Shown in pieces: positions 59,520-64,000 of a stretch of 64,000 bases of DNA (position 1 is the first letter of the stretch; each line of letters starts with the position of its first letter). The stretch comes from Bacteroidota bacterium (GTDB lineage: Bacteria > Bacteroidota > Bacteroidia > Chitinophagales > Chitinophagaceae), in NCBI GenBank assembly GCA_023437225.1, contig JAEZGS010000011.1, positions 62,001 through 126,000 of the forward strand, given 5' to 3'. The translations under genes and the position numbers were made by a program. Below the pieces are notes generated by a model. That model worked only from the letters and a program-made list of their open reading frames with translations. It did not search any database and was not told the origin of the DNA.

Positions 59520-62500
59520 TTACGCCGTCATCCCACAAACTTCAATTTTACTTTTACCGCTGGATATCTTTACCACTTTAACCTGCGTTGAGATCCTCTC
59601 TGTCATTTCCTGAACATGTGATATCACGCCAACTTTACGTCCCTGGTTATGCAAGCGTTCAAGTGCATCCATCGCAATATTCAGAGTCGCCGGATCTAGC
59701 GACCCAAAGCCTTCGTCAATAAAAAGAGATTCTACTTTCATTTTGCTCGATGAGAGAGAGGCCAAACCTAATGCAAGAGCAAGGCTTACCAGGAAAGATT
59801 CTCCTCCTGACAGGGAATAAACAGTTCTTATTTCATCGCCCATATCCCTGTCTGTAACCTGCAGTGCAAGCGTATCGGGGATTCGTTGCAAGTGATAGCG
59901 ATTGCTCAATGCCGAAAGATGGACGTTCGCGTAGGCCAATAAAACATCAAGCGTATATTCCTGTGCAAGCTGCCTGAATTTTTTTCCGTCTGCCGAGCCA
60001 ATCAATTCATTAAGCCTTGCCCACTCCTCAGCTATTGCAGATTTCGACTGGATGGTCTTTAATAATGTTCCTGCTCTTAGTTTGTTACTGCGATCGGATT
60101 GAAGTCGGTGCTCTATTTCAAATACTTTTTGTAATGATGATCTTCGTTCCGCTTCATTCAATGCAAGAGCTGCTTGTAATTCTTCAAGTGATTTGTCAGA
60201 AGGACAGGCAGATCGATGTGCAGTAAGTATATCGCTTCTGTCTTTACAAATTGAAGCACTCTTAATTACCGCATCTTCCAATTGCTTCAGCTTATTCCTC
60301 TCGTCCTGTACCCATTGGTGTTTGTATTCAAACATCGCCGCCAGATTTTCAATCTGCAACGTTTGATGCTTAGCTATGTTATAGGAGTTAAGCCACATCA
60401 ATATTTCTCTATGTAGAGTTTCAAGAGTAGTGGTGTCGACATTTATTGTTTCTTCTAGTTCGCGGACTCTTTGCTGTAGCAGCAGGCAATCTTTTTCAAG
60501 TTGCTGCCTGGTGTCAGCAACTTTTTTACAATCGCTTTCGGCAACATTCAACGAATTACTTAACCGAAGTTCCATATCATCTGCATCTAAACCGTCGAGC
60601 AGCGACTTCCTTTCTTCAACTAACAATTGAAGGTTATTATAGACGCTTTCAACACGCGCCAGTTGTTCTTCTTCGTCTTTCGCGCACTGTGCTTCCTGTT
60701 GACTCAGGTTGTTGATATTGTTATCGCTTATTTCTATGGCGGCAGCCAAATCCGCTGCTCTTTGAATTCGTTCCTTCCATTCCAGGCTGAACTTTTGAAG
60801 TTTAAGGAGAAACTGATCAGGTGCAGTCTTCCAATTGTCAGTCCATTGCCTGTTTGGGAAATACTTATTCAACTCTTCACATGTTCGGGAAATCATTGAA
60901 TGATTCAACTGTTGCTCCAGACAATGTTGTAATTGCCGGGTGTTATTCAATTGATCGGTCATCCATGCGGCCACATCTTCGTCGGCTATATCACTGCATT
61001 CGGTGTACAATTGCGATTGCTGCCACTGCACTTGTTTTTCATGCAACTCGCGGGATAAGTTGTTGAACTCTTTTTCTTCACTTTGTATGGATGTTTGCAA
61101 GCCGGAACATTTGATATCCTCTTTATTCCTGTTCAAGTGTAACTGATCGTATGCGAATACATCTTCTTTTAGTTCATCTGAAAGTTGCGTCAAAATGCTG
61201 TTAGCTACCGGGTGTCCAAGTAAATACGGGTGATGTATGCTGCCGCACACGGGGCATGGTTCGCCATCAACAAGAGTGCTGCGGATTGCTTCTACATCCT
61301 CTGCTACCTGCATTTCTGCTTTTCGAAGTCTTCTCTCTGAAGAAACTTTTTTTTCTTCAGCAAATGATAGTGCTGTGTTGTAATGTGATAATTGAACTAA
61401 CGCCTGGGACAGTTGCGCTTTTTCTGCTTTCAATTTTTCGTCTGTTTTCTCCAGGTTGCATTTTACACTCTGAAGTGCATGCCATTCAATTTGTGCATGT
61501 AAGATCAGTTTATATCGTTCCAATGTATCATGTTGCTTCAGCCTTAACTCTTCCGGTGTAAATGAACGGATGGATTCGTCAACGATTGTTTCTTTCGTTG
61601 ATAAGGTAGCAGCCAGGTATTGCTTTGCGTCAGAAAGTTTTGAGCTTATCAGGTTGATGTTCTCCGCAAGTGATCTCCGGCTGTCGTTCTCTTCGATCCA
61701 TGTAGAAACCTCATTCTTCAGCATCAACGATGCTTCATGATCTTGCTGATGTTTCTTCAACGAATTGCGAAGAGCTGCGAGTTTAACTGATGCCTCGTTG
61801 TGAACATTCTGTGCCTGATCGTAATTTAGTCTGGCACCCTGAATTCTTACATCTAACTCACGCGCCTTTATGATAAGTGGCGAGGCCTCGTTGCGATCTT
61901 TCAACACCTTATCGCGTTTCAAAGTTGCAGCACGTTCTTCGATCAGTGTTTGCTCCAGTTTGGTTTTTCGCTGGGCATATTGTTCAGAAACTCTTTCCAA
62001 CACCTGTGCTGATTGTTGAAGCCGCTTCGTTGTAGAAAGATAATTTTCATAAACAGGTCTGATAGCCTGTATTTCATCTATTCGCTCAATCAGTTGAAAA
62101 CGTTCAGTAGCCTCCACTTTCCTTTGCTGATGCTGCTGATGTTCATTAATCGAATTCTCGTATAGTGTTACAAGTTCGCTTAACCTCTCGTGCCACCGTA
62201 TACCCGTATCTAACGCCTGAATGTCTGAATCCAGTTGCTTAAGTGACGTCTTCTGCTGATCACTTTGAGCGCTGAGTTCAATGACGGTGCTGTCATCTAA
62301 CAATTCAACATGGTCTAATTCAGCTTTGAGCCTGGCAACTTCTTCTTCTGCTAACTTGTGCCGCTGGTAAATCTCTTTTGAAATCTCGCTGTAGATGTGC
62401 GTGCCGGTCAGCTTTTCCAGCAACGAGGCTTTCTCATCTTTTTCTGCCTTAAGAAATGCCGTAAAGTCACCCTGCGCAAGAAGTACCGATCTTGTGAATT

Positions 62501-62987
62501 GCTCAAAACTCAAACCCACCAATCGTTCAACCTCACGGCATGCTTCTTTTTTTTGAGTGGCAACAGGCAGACCAGTCTCAAGGTTTTCGATCCGCAGTGA
62601 ATCGTTTTGTAATGCACCGCTAACTTTGTTATGTGCACGTTTCACCGTCCAGCGCGACCTATAACGATTCTGATCGATACCTACAAAATCAACTTCTGCA
62701 TATCCATCTCCGGTTCCATCACGCAATATACCTCTGACGTCATTCTGAGAGATTTTCTGTCCGGCAACATCGTGCACCGTCACTCCCTGTTCTTTCGCCT
62801 GGCAATACCTCGGAGTTTTTGCATAGAGGGCAAGACAAAGTGCATCAAGTATAGTGGACTTACCTGCTCCAGTAGGACCCGTGATAGCATATATACCTGC
62901 CGAGCAAAGTGGTTCGGAAGTGAAATCAATTTCGCAGATGCCATCAATAGATGCAAGATTTTTTATTCTGATTGCAAGAATTTTCAT
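59520..62987 (-). CDS. sbcC: Exonuclease subunit SbcC (Rad50-like)
   Basis: SMC-like ATPase of 1155 residues working with SbcD to cut DNA hairpins and blocked ends. The Walker A is ITGPTGAGKST (about 35-45), the signature YSLSGGESF about 1053, the Walker B LFIDEGFGSLDP about 1087. Between are two long coiled coils, with the zinc-hook EPCPVCGSIHHPY at about 577 (CxxC) as the dimer clasp. Length is as usual for SbcC. It starts 1 base after the sbcD stop, in the usual sbcD-sbcC order. Confidence 0.95.
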   Translation of the reverse strand: MKILAIRIKNLASIDGICEIDFTSEPLCSAGIYAITGPTGAGKSTILDALCLALYAKTPRYCQAKEQGVTVHDVAGQKISQNDVRGILRDGTGDGYAEVDFVGIDQNRYRSRWTVKRAHNKVSGALQNDSLRIENLETGLPVATQKKEACREVERLVGLSFEQFTRSVLLAQGDFTAFLKAEKDEKASLLEKLTGTHIYSEISKEIYQRHKLAEEEVARLKAELDHVELLDDSTVIELSAQSDQQKTSLKQLDSDIQALDTGIRWHERLSELVTLYENSINEHQQHQQRKVEATERFQLIERIDEIQAIRPVYENYLSTTKRLQQSAQVLERVSEQYAQRKTKLEQTLIEERAATLKRDKVLKDRNEASPLIIKARELDVRIQGARLNYDQAQNVHNEASVKLAALRNSLKKHQQDHEASLMLKNEVSTWIEENDSRRSLAENINLISSKLSDAKQYLAATLSTKETIVDESIRSFTPEELRLKQHDTLERYKLILHAQIEWHALQSVKCNLEKTDEKLKAEKAQLSQALVQLSHYNTALSFAEEKKVSSERRLRKAEMQVAEDVEAIRSTLVDGEPCPVCGSIHHPYLLGHPVANSILTQLSDELKEDVFAYDQLHLNRNKEDIKCSGLQTSIQSEEKEFNNLSRELHEKQVQWQQSQLYTECSDIADEDVAAWMTDQLNNTRQLQHCLEQQLNHSMISRTCEELNKYFPNRQWTDNWKTAPDQFLLKLQKFSLEWKERIQRAADLAAAIEISDNNINNLSQQEAQCAKDEEEQLARVESVYNNLQLLVEERKSLLDGLDADDMELRLSNSLNVAESDCKKVADTRQQLEKDCLLLQQRVRELEETINVDTTTLETLHREILMWLNSYNIAKHQTLQIENLAAMFEYKHQWVQDERNKLKQLEDAVIKSASICKDRSDILTAHRSACPSDKSLEELQAALALNEAERRSSLQKVFEIEHRLQSDRSNKLRAGTLLKTIQSKSAIAEEWARLNELIGSADGKKFRQLAQEYTLDVLLAYANVHLSALSNRYHLQRIPDTLALQVTDRDMGDEIRTVYSLSGGESFLVSLALALGLASLSSSKMKVESLFIDEGFGSLDPATLNIAMDALERLHNQGRKVGVISHVQEMTERISTQVKVVKISSGKSKIEVCGMTA

Positions 62988-62988
62988 G

Positions 62989-64000
62989 TCAGTTTTCGTC
63001 CATATTTATTGAGGCAGCAACCTCGTTAAACATTGCAGTAAGTTTGTCGGGAATCTCAACAGCATACCTGTTTCGATACAAACTACTGAACACATCGAGT
63101 GGTTTGAGCTCATTCAATTGTTCCGGAGTTGCATTTAAAACATTGTCGTTTTTTTCGCCCGCATAGCGAACATCAATACGTGCAAGTCTTACGTTTTTAT
63201 CTTTCAAAGCTGTTTCTACATGATGTCGCAATGATGGTTCCGGCCCATTTAACAATACACGTACCTGCAGGAACGGAGCGTGTTCATATGTATCCGAATC
63301 GATTTGTAAATTTTCCAACTCAGCAATCACCTGCGCTGGCGGTGCATGTTTAACCGGTACCTGGATGAGTTCTACTGTCTTTGGTATTTCGAGTGTTTGA
63401 ATATTCGTCATCAAATTTTCCTCGATCTCAAAGACCACCACCTGGTGTTTGTAAGATGTTTCAGAAAAGGACATGGGTAAGGGACTGCCGCAATAACGAA
63501 TGTGATCTTTACCTGCGATACGCTGTGCCTTATGAATATGTCCTAAGGCAACATATGCTATGTCTTTATCAAATGCATCTGCGGTGATGGATTCAACTCC
63601 ACCAATGATGGGTCGCTCATTGATGTCATGATCGCATATCTCTGCTGATTGTGCATGAAGATGTCCCATTGCAATGATGAACTCATTTTTTGTTTTCTTA
63701 CTGTTGGCAAGAAGGAAGGCATTTCGATAGAATGCTTTTACACCCTCCGCATAGGGATTCGAACAATCTGATAATTGGGGATGATCACCGGCGCGTAGAA
63801 ATGGAATGGCCAGGCAATATCCAGCTACCTCGTTATGCTTCTCTATCGGTATAATTACTTTTTCGTAATCGGGATTTCCATCAGCATCGCGTTCAATAAC
63901 ACCTACGATGTGTATGTGTGTATTATCGAGCAACGGTTTTGGTGCTTCCAATCGCATCGCTGAATCGTGATTACCGGCGATCACAATAATTTGTAACGAC
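62989..64000 (-). CDS. sbcD: Exonuclease subunit SbcD (N-terminus beyond window)
   Basis: Mre11-like nuclease; the gene enters from the right edge, so the true start and the first catalytic motifs are not seen. At the edge the frame reads SLQIIVIAGNHDS, containing the family motif GNHDS. Further on are AMGHLHAQSAEI, YVALGHIHKAQRI (the metal-binding GHxH motif) and YCGSPLPMSFSE, then the C-terminal capping domain. An ATG-like start at 63984 is only an internal codon, because the conserved chain continues upstream. Confidence 0.95.
   Translation of the reverse strand, partial: SLQIIVIAGNHDSAMRLEAPKPLLDNTHIHIVGVIERDADGNPDYEKVIIPIEKHNEVAGYCLAIPFLRAGDHPQLSDCSNPYAEGVKAFYRNAFLLANSKKTKNEFIIAMGHLHAQSAEICDHDINERPIIGGVESITADAFDKDIAYVALGHIHKAQRIAGKDHIRYCGSPLPMSFSETSYKHQVVVFEIEENLMTNIQTLEIPKTVELIQVPVKHAPPAQVIAELENLQIDSDTYEHAPFLQVRVLLNGPEPSLRHHVETALKDKNVRLARIDVRYAGEKNDNVLNATPEQLNELKPLDVFSSLYRNRYAVEIPDKLTAMFNEVAASINMDEN

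Noticed and set aside
59520..64000. SbcC-SbcD as part of a defence system
   Set aside because: Both have the full-length housekeeping form in the standard gene order, and no other defence-type gene is near.

Overview
The window reads as a piece of chromosome from a member of the Bacteroidota, most likely of the Chitinophagaceae type. The evidence is consistent across the window: secreted proteins end in type IX secretion (T9SS) sorting domains; several families largely confined to this phylum are present (DUF4954, DUF3810, DUF2807 with SSG/SGA repeats, DUF4403, paired DUF1573 lipo/periplasmic proteins, an E1 alpha-beta fusion); initiation regions are poor in Shine-Dalgarno sequences; and several intergenic regions carry the Bacteroidota promoter box TAnnTTTG, sometimes with TTG or TTTG about 17-24 bases upstream. 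The assignment below phylum level is inference.

Layout. 1-4.1 kb: a two-component cluster (hybrid kinase cut by the window edge, a CheY-like regulator, a PAS kinase) and a small acidic protein. 4.1-9.8 kb: aminotransferase, two tandem DUF1573 proteins, the E1 fusion with a small membrane protein, YebC. 9.9-16.4 kb: a stray DUF4255 (Pvc16-like) protein, two transporters diverging from one control region, DedA, an MFS carrier and a family 9 glycosyltransferase. 16.4-25 kb: a secreted PQQ-type sugar dehydrogenase, malate dehydrogenase followed by a heptamer repeat, a thioredoxin-fold protein, EF-P with an atypical tip loop, AccB-AccC, a long IspH and a cytosolic GH13 enzyme. 25-33 kb: HtrA/Deg protease, a LuxC-like acyl-CoA reductase diverging from a ferredoxin, Ddl, a PASTA membrane protein, a rhodanese, and a TonB-dependent receptor under a TPP riboswitch. 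33-38 kb: twin DUF2807 proteins, an esterase, initiator tRNA with a textbook promoter and terminator, Era and Der. 38-45.3 kb: three tandem large secreted proteins sharing one architecture. 45.3-64 kb: DUF4954-GlmS pair, MgtE, SET protein, an ECF sigma factor overlapping an inner-membrane/beta-barrel chimera, an MCC-type carboxyltransferase-RNase HI-DUF4403 operon, DUF3810, dCTP deaminase, a phosphopantetheinyl transferase and SbcC-SbcD (cut by the window edge).

Most of the window is housekeeping, with no phage, insertion sequence, CRISPR array or recognisable defence island. No gap between genes exceeds 300 bases. The parts I find most worth a second look are: (a) the TPP riboswitch, whose leader contains four alternating TTCCC/GGGAA segments, the last covering the start codon of the receptor; (b) EF-P lacking the usual PGKG tip; (c) the ECF sigma factor with a partner that looks like a one-protein link from cytoplasm to outer membrane; (d) the three-gene T9SS cargo array; (e) the orphan Pvc16-like gene; and (f) the GlmS-DUF4954 pair. 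All family names come from recognition of motifs by eye, not from a database search.
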